DNA of 34,272 nucleotides from contig CASFQL010000015.1 of the NCBI GenBank assembly GCA_949296965.1, forward strand, positions 1-34,272, in the 5' to 3' direction. This document shows, piece by piece, positions 23,367 to 32,282 of this stretch (position 1 is the stretch's first letter; the number at the start of each line of letters is the position of its first letter). Source of the DNA: an uncultured Christensenella sp. Lineage in GTDB: Bacteria; Bacillota; Clostridia; Christensenellales; UBA1242. The position numbers were made by a program, and so were the translations under genes. Under the pieces are notes generated by a model. That model searched no databases and was not told the origin of the DNA. It saw nothing but the letters and a program-made list of their open reading frames with translations.

Positions 23367-24373
23367 TTAAGAAGGTTGGAGAAAATACAATTAAATTTAC
23401 ATTACCGCCTAAAATAATGAGTGGTTATGCAATAGTTGGCCCAAAAGAAGGGCTAAGTCCACTGGCTAAATATTTTGATTATATATTAAAAGATGATGCT
23501 TTTAACGAAAAAACTTATGAAAGGGCAGAAAGAAAAATGTTGGAACAAGCAATTTGTGGGGCAATTGATAAGGCTAATTTATTATCAACTGATATTGATA
23601 TTTTATTAAGTGGAGATTTGCTCAATCAAATTATTTCAGCAACATTTTCTGCTAGACAAATTCAAACTTCTTTTATTGGAGTTTTTGGGGCATGTTCTAC
23701 TATGACTTTAAGTCTTGCTCTTGGCTCTTGTCTTATAGATGGTGGTTGTGCTAATAAAGTTGCTTGTGCTACAAGTAGTCATTTTAGCACGGCAGAAAGA
23801 CAATTTAGATATCCGCTAGAACTTGGATGTCAGCGCCCGCCAACATCTCAATGGACTGTAACAGGGGCAGGATGTTCAATTTTAAGTAGAGAAGGTAAAG
23901 GGCATAGAATTACTCATGCTACTTTTGGAAAAGTTATTGATTTTGGTATAAAGGATATGAATAATATGGGAGCGGCAATGGCACCTGCTGCTGCGGATAC
24001 TCTAAAAAATTTATTTAATGATACAAATACAAAACCTCAAGACTATGACTTAATAGTAACGGGTGACTTAGGTAAATTGGGCTCGGAATTATTAGTAGAT
24101 TTACTTGAAAATTACGGCTTTAAATTAGGTAGTAATTATTGCGATTGTGGACAAATGATGTTTAGCAATAAGCAAAGAAGTTTTATGGGTGGAAGCGGTT
24201 GTGGTTGCAGTGCAACTGTTATGAATTCATATATTCTAAATAAACTTGACAGTGGAGATTATAAGAAAATAATTTTAATGTCAACAGGCGCCCTTCTTAG
24301 CACAACATCTGCTCAACAAGGAGATACAATACCAGGAATTGCACATGCAGTTATTGTGGAAAAGGGTAAATAA
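23363..24373 (+). CDS. spoVAD: Stage V sporulation protein AD
   Basis: The 336-residue protein has the thiolase-like fold of SpoVAD, the soluble subunit that binds dipicolinic acid at the outer face of the spore inner membrane. Typical segments are GVFGACSTM with C111 at the position equivalent to the thiolase active cysteine, ATSSHFSTAERQFRYPLELG, RPPTSQWTVTGAG, and the glycine/cysteine-rich GGSGCGCSATV near 275. Length is as expected (~338). It begins inside the end of spoVAC. Confidence 0.96.
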   Translation: MIKKVGENTIKFTLPPKIMSGYAIVGPKEGLSPLAKYFDYILKDDAFNEKTYERAERKMLEQAICGAIDKANLLSTDIDILLSGDLLNQIISATFSARQIQTSFIGVFGACSTMTLSLALGSCLIDGGCANKVACATSSHFSTAERQFRYPLELGCQRPPTSQWTVTGAGCSILSREGKGHRITHATFGKVIDFGIKDMNNMGAAMAPAAADTLKNLFNDTNTKPQDYDLIVTGDLGKLGSELLVDLLENYGFKLGSNYCDCGQMMFSNKQRSFMGGSGCGCSATVMNSYILNKLDSGDYKKIILMSTGALLSTTSAQQGDTIPGIAHAVIVEKGK

Positions 24374-24449
24374 ATTTTTGACCATTTTACTATAAAAAGA
24401 CATTTATGATCTTTGACTAAAAATTTTTATTAAATAAAAGGAAGTTAAA

Positions 24450-24815
24450 ATGTTTTTACAATATTTAATTGTTTTTTGTGTGGGTGGGTTTGTTTGTATG
24501 CTTGCTCAAATTTTAATAATAAGAACTAGAATGACATCTGCTAGAATTTTGGTTTTATTTTTGTTAATTGGTGTTTTTTTGCAGTCAGTTAACATTTTTG
24601 AGCCTATTAAAAATTTTGCTAAATCTGGCATAACTGTTCCAATTATAGGGTTTGGGGCTTCACTTGCAAAGGGTGCTATTGATGGAGTCAAAGAATTTGG
24701 AATACTTGGAATATTTAGTGGGGGACTTACTGCTACTGCTGCTGGTATTGCCGCTGCTGTTGGATTTGGTTATTTGTTTGCTTTAATATTTAGGGCTAGA
24801 AGTAAAAAATCATAA
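24450..24815 (+). CDS. spoVAE: Stage V sporulation protein AE (SpoVAEb type)
   Basis: The 121-residue membrane protein matches SpoVAEb, the third core part of the dipicolinate channel: four hydrophobic segments, with GGFVCMLAQ, VPIIGFGASLAKGAIDGV and GIFSGGLTATAAGI. The start is ATG 24450 with AAAGGAAG upstream, 76 nt after spoVAD. The operon holds only C, D and Eb, the minimal set seen in many Clostridia. Confidence 0.95.
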   Translation: MFLQYLIVFCVGGFVCMLAQILIIRTRMTSARILVLFLLIGVFLQSVNIFEPIKNFAKSGITVPIIGFGASLAKGAIDGVKEFGILGIFSGGLTATAAGIAAAVGFGYLFALIFRARSKKS

Positions 24816-24835
24816 ATATTAGTCTGTTATTTTTT

Positions 24836-24867
24836 AAACTAATACAAAAAAAAGGAACTTAGTTTTT
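24836..24867 (+). terminator. Weak terminator after the spoVA operon
   Basis: AAACTAA (24836-24842) pairs with TTAGTTT (24859-24865) around a 16-nt loop, followed by T. The stem is only 7 bp and A+T rich. Confidence 0.4.
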
Positions 24868-24935
24868 TTATAAAGTTTTTATTACTAATTTCAAAAGAGA
24901 TAATCTTATCTTTTATATTTAATGGTTTGTTGTAT

Positions 24936-25031
24936 TTTTTGTCCTATTTTATAATGTCTATTATTTATTTTTGTTCTATTTCATAAGTTTTGACATAACT
25001 TTTTGTCCTATTTTTTTAAGTTTTGACATTT
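24936..25031 (+). repeat. Three tandem 32-bp repeats upstream of yunB
   Basis: Copies start at exactly 24936, 24968 and 25000 with the core TTTTTGTYCTATTT; copies 2 and 3 also share TAAGTTTTGACAT. The exact 32-bp spacing, about three helical turns, would place repeated binding sites on the same DNA face. Copies 2 and 3 each carry a TTGACA hexamer. Confidence 0.72.
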
Positions 25032-25050
25032 TATTACAAAATTTTAATAT
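25023..25050 (+). promoter_or_regulatory. Possible promoter of yunB
   Basis: TTGACA (25023-25028) within repeat copy 3, a 16-bp spacer and TAATAT (25045-25050). Transcription would begin within a few bases of the GTG at 25060. Confidence 0.4.
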
Positions 25051-25059
25051 ATATATAAT

Positions 25060-25752
25060 GTGAGTTGTGAGGATATTCAATCCGTTTATGTAAATGAGCA
25101 TTTTAAAATAGCAAAAAGAAAAAAATTTAAGAAAAAAATCTTTGCTATTATTTTTGTTTTTTTACTCTTAATTTTGCTCATTTTTACATATTTTAATAAG
25201 GTTGCTAGCCCTATTTTATTTTCTTATGCCAAATCGAAGGTTGACAATCTATTGACTGTTGCCTGCAATAATGTTGTGTCTCAAAATTTAACTTCATTTA
25301 ATTATGATGAAATGATAACAATAAGTTATTCATCTGAAAATGAAATTTCTTCAATTACGGCAAATAGTTCTGTTATAAATAACATAGGAAATCTTGTTGC
25401 TACTCAGACACAAAAGGAAATAGATAAACAAAGTATTTTGGGGATTAATATCCCACTTGGAACATTTACGGGGATTCCATTTTTAATAGGAAAGGGAAGC
25501 AATGTTTCAATACCAATTAATCCTATCGGTAGTGTAGTTTATAAATTTTATACAAGTTTTACAAGTGCAGGAATAAATCAAACATCTCATAAGATTTATT
25601 TATCAATAGAAAGTCAGGCATCTTTAAATATTCCTTTTAAAATGGAAATAGTGACCAAACAAGTCGATATTTTAATTTCAGAATGTTTGATTGTTGGAAA
25701 AGTTCCGTCTTTTTATATAAATGTTACTTCGCTAGATGAATTATACAAATAA
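25060..25752 (+). CDS. yunB: Sporulation protein YunB
   Basis: The 230-residue protein has a basic N terminus and one membrane helix (about 27-46), then the YunB pattern: ASPILFSYAKSKVDNLLTVACNNVV, ATQTQKEID, NIPLGTFTGIPFLIGKG and INQTSHKIYLSI. In B. subtilis YunB is a mother-cell (sigma-E) sporulation protein of unresolved molecular function. The only in-frame start upstream of the conserved part is GTG 25060, which has no Shine-Dalgarno sequence; together with the nearby -10 box this suggests an almost leaderless message. Tandem repeats precede it. Confidence 0.88.
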   Translation: MSCEDIQSVYVNEHFKIAKRKKFKKKIFAIIFVFLLLILLIFTYFNKVASPILFSYAKSKVDNLLTVACNNVVSQNLTSFNYDEMITISYSSENEISSITANSSVINNIGNLVATQTQKEIDKQSILGINIPLGTFTGIPFLIGKGSNVSIPINPIGSVVYKFYTSFTSAGINQTSHKIYLSIESQASLNIPFKMEIVTKQVDILISECLIVGKVPSFYINVTSLDELYK

Positions 25753-25755
25753 AAG

Positions 25756-25783
25756 TTGACAATTTTTTTACATTTGATAAAAT
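25756..25783 (+). promoter_or_regulatory. Promoter of the T-box/pheST operon
   Basis: TTGACA (25756-25761), a 16-bp spacer and TAAAAT (25778-25783) preceded by TGA (extended -10). Confidence 0.72.
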
Positions 25784-25789
25784 AAACTT

Positions 25790-26087
25790 GTTTTAATATT
25801 AAAAGCGATGATGAAAGACTAGTAACATTGCAAAATTTATTCAATTTAGAGAGGGTTTTCTTTAAGAAAGTCTTATTGTGCTGAAAAAAACCTATTGTAT
25901 AAGTAATGTGAATTCACTTTCTAGCTTCCTTTTTGAACAAGTTTGCTTATAGAGATTAAACGAGTATTCTTAATTAGGAAAGGACGGATATGCTAACCGT
26001 GATTAGTTAATAAGGGTTGTTTTTCAACTGAATTTAGGTGGTACCGTGAAGAATAACTTCACCCTAAAATTAGGGTGGAGTTTTTTT
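25790..26087 (+). promoter_or_regulatory. T-box riboswitch, tRNA-Phe responsive
   Basis: This leader senses uncharged tRNA-Phe and controls read-through into pheST. Stem I opens with GCGATGATGAAAGACTAGTAA; GAAAG pairs with CTTTC across the specifier loop, whose codon is TTC (25953-25955, within GAATTCAC). AGAGAGG lies in between. The T-box itself is AGGTGGTACCGTG (26036-26048), whose TGGT would pair with the ACCA end of tRNA-Phe. The terminator at 26055-26087 is the alternative structure. Confidence 0.92.
26055..26087 (+). terminator. T-box regulated terminator
   Basis: A 13-bp stem, AACTTCACCCTAA (26055-26067) with TTAGGGTGGAGTT (26070-26082), has one G-U pair and is followed by T5. Confidence 0.88.
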
Positions 26088-26124
26088 AATATTAAAACAA
26101 TAACTTAAAGTAAAAGGGAAGAAT

Positions 26125-27150
26125 ATGGAAAATTTAAGTTTAATTTTAGATGAAGCAAGAAAGAAATTGGAAGAAATTAATAGTGCTAGTGAGTTAGGAA
26201 ATTTTTATCAAAATTATTTAGGTAAGAATGGAAAAATTACCGAACTTCTTAAGATGATGAAAGATATACCAAACGAAGAAAAAAAATCTTTTGGTATGCA
26301 AGTTAATAATATAAAACAAGAAATTCAACTTTTGATTAGTAATAAAGAGAAGGAACTTGCTAAGAAACAAATAGATGAGAAAATCGAAAAAACACAATTA
26401 GTTGATTTAACCATTCCACAAAGAACTAAGAAAGGTAGCCTACATCCAATTACTATTATTCAAAATAAAATCATTGATATATTTTTAAGTATGGGATTTA
26501 CTGTTGAAGATGGCAACGAGATTGAAACTGAATATAATAACTTCGAAGCAGTAAATGTTCCTAAAAATCACCCTGCAAGAGATATGCAAGATACTTTCTA
26601 TCTTGACAGTGGACAAGTTCTAAAAACACATACTTCTGCTGCTCAAAATAGAATTATGAAAAAATATGGAGCACCATTAAAGGCAATTTTTCCTGGTAGA
26701 TGTTTTAGAAATGAAGAACTAGATGCTAGCCACGAAAATACATTCTTTCAAATTGAAGGAATGATGATAGATAAAGATGTTTCTGTTGCAAATCTTATTT
26801 ACTTTATGAAAGAAATGCTTACTAATGTTTTTGGCAAACAAATTAATGTCAGACTTAGACCTGGTTTTTTCCCATTTGTTGAACCTGGCTTTGAACTAGA
26901 TATTTCTTGTCCTTATTGTGATGGAAAAGGTTGCAGAGTCTGTAAACATAGTGGCTGGATTGAACTCTGTCCTTGCGGAATGATTCATCCAAATGTTCTA
27001 AGAATGGGTGGAATTGACCCAGAAAAATATCAAGGTTTTGCTTTCGGACTTGGCTTTTCAAGGCTTGCTATGATGACTTATGATATAACTGAAATAAGGT
27101 TGTTAAATAGCGGAAATATTAAAGCACTTTCTCAGGTAAGGATTAAATAA
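26125..27150 (+). CDS. pheS: Phenylalanine-tRNA ligase alpha subunit
   Basis: The 341-residue alpha subunit carries the catalytic centre of PheRS. An N-terminal coiled coil (1 to about 90) grips tRNA. Class II motif 2 is seen in FPGRCFRNEELDASHENTFF and motif 3 in GFAFGLGFSRLAMM. Between them lies the cysteine cluster C262, C265, C270, C273, C282 and C284 (CPYCDGKGCRVC, then CPCGM), a short insertion common in Firmicute PheS; the last two cysteines may add metal ligands. It is the first gene after the T-box and is followed 13 nt later by pheT. Confidence 0.96.
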   Translation: MENLSLILDEARKKLEEINSASELGNFYQNYLGKNGKITELLKMMKDIPNEEKKSFGMQVNNIKQEIQLLISNKEKELAKKQIDEKIEKTQLVDLTIPQRTKKGSLHPITIIQNKIIDIFLSMGFTVEDGNEIETEYNNFEAVNVPKNHPARDMQDTFYLDSGQVLKTHTSAAQNRIMKKYGAPLKAIFPGRCFRNEELDASHENTFFQIEGMMIDKDVSVANLIYFMKEMLTNVFGKQINVRLRPGFFPFVEPGFELDISCPYCDGKGCRVCKHSGWIELCPCGMIHPNVLRMGGIDPEKYQGFAFGLGFSRLAMMTYDITEIRLLNSGNIKALSQVRIK

Positions 27151-27163
27151 AAGGGGTTAATTT

Positions 27164-29536
27164 ATGAAAGTTTCAATTAATTGGATAAAAGATTTTGTTG
27201 ATTTAAGTGGAATTAACATTGAAGATTTAATTTCAAAATTTACAATGTCGGTTGCAGAAGTCGAAGGTATTGAATATAAGGGGAAGAACATTTCAGGTGT
27301 AGTTACTGCAAAGATTTTAAGCGTGGAAAATGTTCCAAATAGCAAGAAATTACATTTGCTTAAAGTTGATGCTGGCAATAATGAAGTCCTACAAATTGTA
27401 TGCGGGGCCCCTAATGTAAGAGTTGGCTTAGTAACTGCTCTTGCTAAGATTGGAGCAAAACTTGGGGATATAACCATTAATAAGACAAAACTTGCTGGAT
27501 ATGATAGTTGTGGGATGTGTTGTGGCGGAGATGAAATTGGGATTTCTGATGATCATAGCGGAATTGTTGAATTAGATGAAGACACTCCAATAGGGAAAGA
27601 TATAAAGGAAGTTATTGATATAGAAGATATTATTTTTGAAGTTGATAATAAATCTTTAACTAATCGCCCTGATTTATGGGGGCATTATGGAATTGCTAGG
27701 GAAATTGCTGCACTTGTTAGTAGAAAATTAAAACCACTCAAAATTGAAGATGATTTTAAATCTACAAACAATAAGAAAGTAACATTATCTATTACATCAA
27801 AAGATTGTTATAGGTATACAACCGCTTGTATGTCAAATATTACTAGAAAAAAATCTACTATAAATACACAAATAAGGCTTTACTATTGTGGAATGAGAGG
27901 AATTAATTTACTTGCCGATATAACAAATTATGTTATGCTTGAACTTGGTCAACCAATGCACGCTTTTGATGGGGATATTGTAAAAAAGATTGAAGTTTAC
28001 AATCTCAAAGAAAATATGAAGTTTAAAACATTAGATGGAGTAGAAAGGGAACTTCATCAAGGGAATATGGTAATTGCAACAAACAATGAACCTGTTGCAT
28101 TAGCGGGAATAATGGGTGGTGAAAATAGCGAAATTACTGATAACACTACAAGTGTTTTAATTGAATCGGCAAATTTTGATTCATACAAAATAAGAACAAC
28201 TGCAACAAGTCTAGGACTAAGGACAGAAGCAAGTGCAAGATATGAGAAATCTCTTGATCCTGAATTAACAATGACAGCATTACTTAGATTCATTTATTTA
28301 GTTAAAAAAATGGATAAAGGGGCGGTAATTTCAAGCGAAATTTGTGATGTTTATAATAAAAGATATCCAAAACTTGAAATATCTTTAACAAAAGATTTTG
28401 TAGACAAATTTGTTGGTATAGAAATTAGTGAGAAAAAAATTATTGATATTCTAACAAGTTTAGAGTTTAAGTTATTAGAAAATAAAAATCATACCTATAA
28501 ATTTGAAATTCCTTCTTTTAGAGCAACAAAGGATATTAATGGAAAGGCAGACCTTGTTGAAGAAATAACTAGGATTTATGGCTATGATAACATAACCCCT
28601 AAATCAATTATTCAACCTGTTAAGCCTACTTTACTTGATAGAGTCATTAAATTAGAATATGACACAAAGTTAGCACTTGCTCAAAGATTTGATTTTAATG
28701 AAACTCATTCTTATATTTGGTATGATTTACATACTAATAAGATGCTTAATATAGAACCAAAAAATGTTGTTAGATGTGTTAATTCAATAAACAAAGATAA
28801 TGATAAAATTCGTAGCACTATGATACCTAGTTTACTTAAAGTTGTTGTTGATAATAAAAATAGTTTTGCTAAGTTTGGAACATTTGAAGTCGGCAGAGTT
28901 GTGAAAGAAATGGGGAAAGATAATCTTGCTGTCGAAACAAAAAGTTTAGGTGTTGTAACTTATAATAAGACAGGAAAGATAGTTGATGATTTGCTAAATA
29001 TAAAAGATGTAGTAGATTATTTGTTTAATTATGTATTTAAGTTAGATTTATCACTAGAACTTTCTAGCCCTGATGTCAATTATTATCACCCAAAGAACTA
29101 TTATAAAATTTATGCTAATAATGAATTAGTTGGAGATATTTTTGCCTTACATCCAATATCATTAGACCAAATTGAAAAAGATTGCTCAGTTGTTGGTTTT
29201 GAAATTAATTTTACAAAACTAGCAAGTTTGAAAGAAAATATAATTAAGTTTGAGAAAATTAGTAAATATCCAACCACCAAACTAGATTTTAATTTCATAA
29301 TTCCAAAAACCAAACTTTATAAAGATATAATATCTTATGCAAATGAAATTGAGACAGACTTAAATTATAATGTAAGTCTATTAGATATTTATGAAAATAG
29401 TGATAATACAAAAAGTTATACTTTACACTATGAAGTAAATAGTTTAGTAAGAACTTTAACAAATGAAGATATAGAGAAATTTCATTCAAGTGTTATTGTA
29501 AAATTTAAAGAAAATGGAATAAGTCTTAAACTATAA
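27164..29536 (+). CDS. pheT: Phenylalanine-tRNA ligase beta subunit
   Basis: The 790-residue beta subunit has the expected domain order: MKVSINWIKDFVDLS start, an EMAP/OB tRNA-binding domain (about 42-150, NSKKLHLLKVDAG, CGAPNVR), the B3/B4 editing domain (about 210-380, with NRPDLWGHYGIARE just before it), B5 (about 405-475), a catalytic-like core, and a C-terminal FDX-ACB anticodon-binding domain (about 697-790, KFEKISKYPTTKLDFNF). It edits mischarged Tyr-tRNA-Phe and completes the alpha2-beta2 enzyme. It is co-transcribed with pheS. Confidence 0.96.
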   Translation: MKVSINWIKDFVDLSGINIEDLISKFTMSVAEVEGIEYKGKNISGVVTAKILSVENVPNSKKLHLLKVDAGNNEVLQIVCGAPNVRVGLVTALAKIGAKLGDITINKTKLAGYDSCGMCCGGDEIGISDDHSGIVELDEDTPIGKDIKEVIDIEDIIFEVDNKSLTNRPDLWGHYGIAREIAALVSRKLKPLKIEDDFKSTNNKKVTLSITSKDCYRYTTACMSNITRKKSTINTQIRLYYCGMRGINLLADITNYVMLELGQPMHAFDGDIVKKIEVYNLKENMKFKTLDGVERELHQGNMVIATNNEPVALAGIMGGENSEITDNTTSVLIESANFDSYKIRTTATSLGLRTEASARYEKSLDPELTMTALLRFIYLVKKMDKGAVISSEICDVYNKRYPKLEISLTKDFVDKFVGIEISEKKIIDILTSLEFKLLENKNHTYKFEIPSFRATKDINGKADLVEEITRIYGYDNITPKSIIQPVKPTLLDRVIKLEYDTKLALAQRFDFNETHSYIWYDLHTNKMLNIEPKNVVRCVNSINKDNDKIRSTMIPSLLKVVVDNKNSFAKFGTFEVGRVVKEMGKDNLAVETKSLGVVTYNKTGKIVDDLLNIKDVVDYLFNYVFKLDLSLELSSPDVNYYHPKNYYKIYANNELVGDIFALHPISLDQIEKDCSVVGFEINFTKLASLKENIIKFEKISKYPTTKLDFNFIIPKTKLYKDIISYANEIETDLNYNVSLLDIYENSDNTKSYTLHYEVNSLVRTLTNEDIEKFHSSVIVKFKENGISLKL

Positions 29537-29546
29537 AGGAAACAAT

Positions 29547-30662
29547 ATGATTTATTTTGACAATGCGGCTACAACAAAGCCATTCAAAGAGAGTTTAGAT
29601 GTTTTTAATAAAGTTAATACGGAAGAATTTTTTAATCCTTCTGCTCTTTATTTAAGTGGTTTTAATGTTTATAAAAAGATAGGTGAAGCACGAAAATATA
29701 TTATAAATACTCTTGGCGGAAAAGAAGATGACCAATTAATTTTTACTTCTGGGGCAACTGAGTCAAATAATATAGCAATTTTTGGCAGTGCTACAAACAA
29801 AAATAAAACTTATCTTTTTTCAATGGGCGAACACCCTGCTGTTTATAATTGTGGAGTTGAATTAAAAAATCGTGGTTATAAAGTAGATTTTATTCCACTT
29901 CAAAAAAATGGCGAAATAGATTATAATTATTTAGAAGAAATATGTAATGAAGAGGTTTGTTTCCTTTCTGTAATGTTAGTTAATAACGAGACGGGTGCAA
30001 TTAATGATTTTGAAAAAATAAGAGAGATTTTAGATAGAAAATCAAAAAACTGTGTTTTGCATGTCGATGCTGTCCAGGGTTATTGCAAGATTGATTTTAA
30101 TGTATCAAAATATAAAATTGATTTATGTTCAATCTCAGCCCATAAAATTGGTGGAATAAAAGGTGTTGGAGCATTATATATCTCAAAACAATGTAGAATT
30201 AAAAATATCAATTTTGGTGGTGGACAAGAGTTTGGTATTAGGTCAGGGACTGTTAATGGTGCGGGAATTTTGTCTTTCTTAAATTCAATTAAAATAATGC
30301 AAAAAAATAAAGACAAATATTTTGAGAAAGTTGATTTATTAAAAAAATATTTAATAAAGTCTTTGTCTTACTTTAAAGATAAAGTAAGAATTGTTTCTAA
30401 TGATAAGTGTTCGCCTTATATTACGAGTTTATTGTTTATAGGACAAAGGGGCGAAACAATAATGAGATACTTAGATTTTAAACAAATTATTGTAGGAACG
30501 GGTTCTGCTTGCTCATCAAATAAAATTGGCAATAGAGTTTTAGAAGCAATGGGATATCAAAAGAGTGAAGTAATTGAGGCTATTAGGATAAGTTTTGGGT
30601 TTGATAATAGTGTTGAAGAAATAGACCAACTTATTTCTGCTTTAAAAGAATTTATTTTGTAA
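29547..30662 (+). CDS. Cysteine desulfurase (NifS/IscS family)
   Basis: The 371-residue PLP enzyme converts cysteine to alanine and holds the sulfur as a persulfide. It starts MIYFDNAATTKP, has the ATESNN motif near 72, H in GEHPAV, the HVDAVQG segment, the PLP lysine K200 (SAHK) and the catalytic C322 in GTGSACSS. It begins 10 nt after pheT with AAAGGAAAC as ribosome site, so it belongs to the T-box controlled operon. thiI lies 243 nt downstream, the usual partner of a NifS-like donor (NifZ in B. subtilis) for 4-thiouridine in tRNA. Confidence 0.92.
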   Translation: MIYFDNAATTKPFKESLDVFNKVNTEEFFNPSALYLSGFNVYKKIGEARKYIINTLGGKEDDQLIFTSGATESNNIAIFGSATNKNKTYLFSMGEHPAVYNCGVELKNRGYKVDFIPLQKNGEIDYNYLEEICNEEVCFLSVMLVNNETGAINDFEKIREILDRKSKNCVLHVDAVQGYCKIDFNVSKYKIDLCSISAHKIGGIKGVGALYISKQCRIKNINFGGGQEFGIRSGTVNGAGILSFLNSIKIMQKNKDKYFEKVDLLKKYLIKSLSYFKDKVRIVSNDKCSPYITSLLFIGQRGETIMRYLDFKQIIVGTGSACSSNKIGNRVLEAMGYQKSEVIEAIRISFGFDNSVEEIDQLISALKEFIL

Positions 30663-30669
30663 TACAACC

Positions 30670-30786
30670 TATAATAATAGGCGGACTATGTGCTAAAAGT
30701 TTCAATTTTTATGAAATTTTCATTTTTGAAAATTTCAGTGTAAAAATTTTTTAAATTTTTACTGCACATAGTCCTAGATTATTATA
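30670..30786. repeat. Nested palindromic element of about 117 bp
   Basis: Outer arms GGACTATGTGC (30683-30693) and GCACATAGTCC (30764-30774) are perfect, extended by TATAATAAT (30670-30678) and ATTATTATA (30778-30786). Inside are two perfect hairpins: an 11-bp stem at 30712-30722/30727-30737 with a TTTT loop, and a 10-bp stem at 30740-30749/30753-30762 with a TTT loop. It could be a small non-autonomous mobile element, a structured RNA, or a processing site between the desulfurase gene and thiI. Confidence 0.8.
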
Positions 30787-30905
30787 TTTTTTAATACTAT
30801 AAATATATTATTTTTATATCGCAATAATTGAAATATAATTATCTAAATCTTAATGTGTAAATATAAATATATATTATAAAAATAATTGTAGAAAAGGAAA
30901 AATTT

Positions 30906-32066
30906 ATGAAAGAAACAATATTAATTAGATTTGGAGAAATTTTTTTAAAAGGGAAGAATTATTTATTTTTTGAAAATACATTGTTTAAAAATATCCAAAG
31001 AAGATTAAGGAAGTTTGAACTTAAAATTGATAGAATTTATGGAAGATTTTTAATTTCTAATTTTGATAAAAATAATAAGGAAGAAATCATTGATATTTTA
31101 AGAACTATTTTTGGAATTGTATCAATTAGTGTTGCTTATGAAGTAGATACAAATATTGAAACAATTTGCGAAGTATGTTCATCATTAAAAATAAATAAAA
31201 ATACTTTCAAAGTAGAAACAAATAGGGCGGATAAGAACTTTCCTCTAAAATCTTTTGAACTATCAACTAAAATTGGGGGACTTATTTTAGAAAAAAATCC
31301 TAATCTAAAAGTTGATGTTCATAGCCCAGAACAAATCTTAAATATTGATATAAGACAAAATGGTAAAACATATATTTTTTATGATAAAATAAATTGTTTA
31401 GGTGGAATGCCCGTTGGAACTGCAGGTAAAGGAATGCTTTTACTTAGTGGGGGGATTGATAGCCCAGTTGCAGGATTTATGATGGCTAAAAGGGGATTGA
31501 AATTAGATGCAATTCATTTTTTTAGTTATCCTTATACAAGTGAGCAAGCAAAACAAAAGGTAATTGACCTTGCTAATATCATAAAAAAATATACGGGCGA
31601 CATTAGATTATTTATGGTTCCTTTTACAAAAATACAAGAAGAAATTCATAAGAATTGTGACAGCATATATATGGTTACAATAGTAAGAAGATTTATGATG
31701 GAAATAGCAGAAATAGTAGCAAAACAACAAAATTGCGGAGCAATAATCACGGGAGAAAATTTAGGACAAGTTGCAAGTCAAACAGTAGAAGGAATTACAT
31801 CTACGAATAAAATGGCACAAGATTTACCAATTTTTAGGCCACTTATTGGCTTTGATAAGATTGATATATGTGATATCGCTGAAAAAATTGGAACATATGA
31901 AACGTCAATACTTCCATATGAAGATTGTTGTAGCGTTTTCCTACCTAAAAAACCTGCAACTCACCCAAAATTTGATAAGGTCATAATGAATGAGAAATTA
32001 CTTAATAGAAAGAGTTTAATTGACGAAGCAATAAAAAATATTGAGATAATTGATATAAAATTATAA
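30906..32066 (+). CDS. thiI: tRNA 4-thiouridine synthase ThiI
   Basis: The 386-residue enzyme makes 4-thiouridine at position 8 of tRNA and in some bacteria feeds thiamine synthesis. It has an N-terminal ferredoxin-like region, a THUMP domain (about 60-165) and a PP-loop ATPase domain with S181-GGIDSP. GENLGQVASQT lies near 285. It ends without a rhodanese domain, the normal short form in Firmicutes, which takes sulfur directly from a desulfurase such as the one upstream. The ribosome site is AAAAGGAAA. Confidence 0.95.
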   Translation: MKETILIRFGEIFLKGKNYLFFENTLFKNIQRRLRKFELKIDRIYGRFLISNFDKNNKEEIIDILRTIFGIVSISVAYEVDTNIETICEVCSSLKINKNTFKVETNRADKNFPLKSFELSTKIGGLILEKNPNLKVDVHSPEQILNIDIRQNGKTYIFYDKINCLGGMPVGTAGKGMLLLSGGIDSPVAGFMMAKRGLKLDAIHFFSYPYTSEQAKQKVIDLANIIKKYTGDIRLFMVPFTKIQEEIHKNCDSIYMVTIVRRFMMEIAEIVAKQQNCGAIITGENLGQVASQTVEGITSTNKMAQDLPIFRPLIGFDKIDICDIAEKIGTYETSILPYEDCCSVFLPKKPATHPKFDKVIMNEKLLNRKSLIDEAIKNIEIIDIKL

Positions 32067-32106
32067 ATGTTATTAGAGAGTATATTTTTTTCTTTTTTGC
32101 TTTAAT

Positions 32107-32165
32107 AAAAAGTAAATACTGTTTTTGTTTTTTAGCAAGAACAGTTTTTATTTTACTTTTTCTAA
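32107..32165 (+). terminator. Terminator of thiI
   Basis: AAAAAGTAAA (32107-32116) pairs with TTTACTTTTT (32152-32161), and ACTGTT (32118-32123) with AACAGT (32140-32145) above an asymmetric bulge. Confidence 0.65.
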
Positions 32166-32171
32166 ATTTTG

Positions 32172-32201
32172 TTGACAAAAAAGAATTCTTTTTGTTAAAA
32201 T
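32172..32201 (+). promoter_or_regulatory. Promoter of rny
   Basis: TTGACA (32172-32177), an 18-bp spacer and TAAAAT (32196-32201) preceded by TGT (extended -10); the leader would be about 75 nt. Confidence 0.7.
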
Positions 32202-32282
32202 TAACTTAATCAAAGCTTATAAGTATTTAATAATTTCTTATTAAATTTTGATAATTTTTATAAAAAGGATGAGTAACTAAAT

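Noticed and set aside
24936..25031. CRISPR array
   Set aside because: The three 32-bp units are directly adjacent with no spacers and lie in a promoter region; no cas genes are present.
26906..26985. Cysteine cluster in PheS as an unusual zinc finger
   Set aside because: A CxxC-x4-CxxC insertion between motifs 2 and 3 is common in Firmicute PheS; only the extra CPC pair differs slightly.
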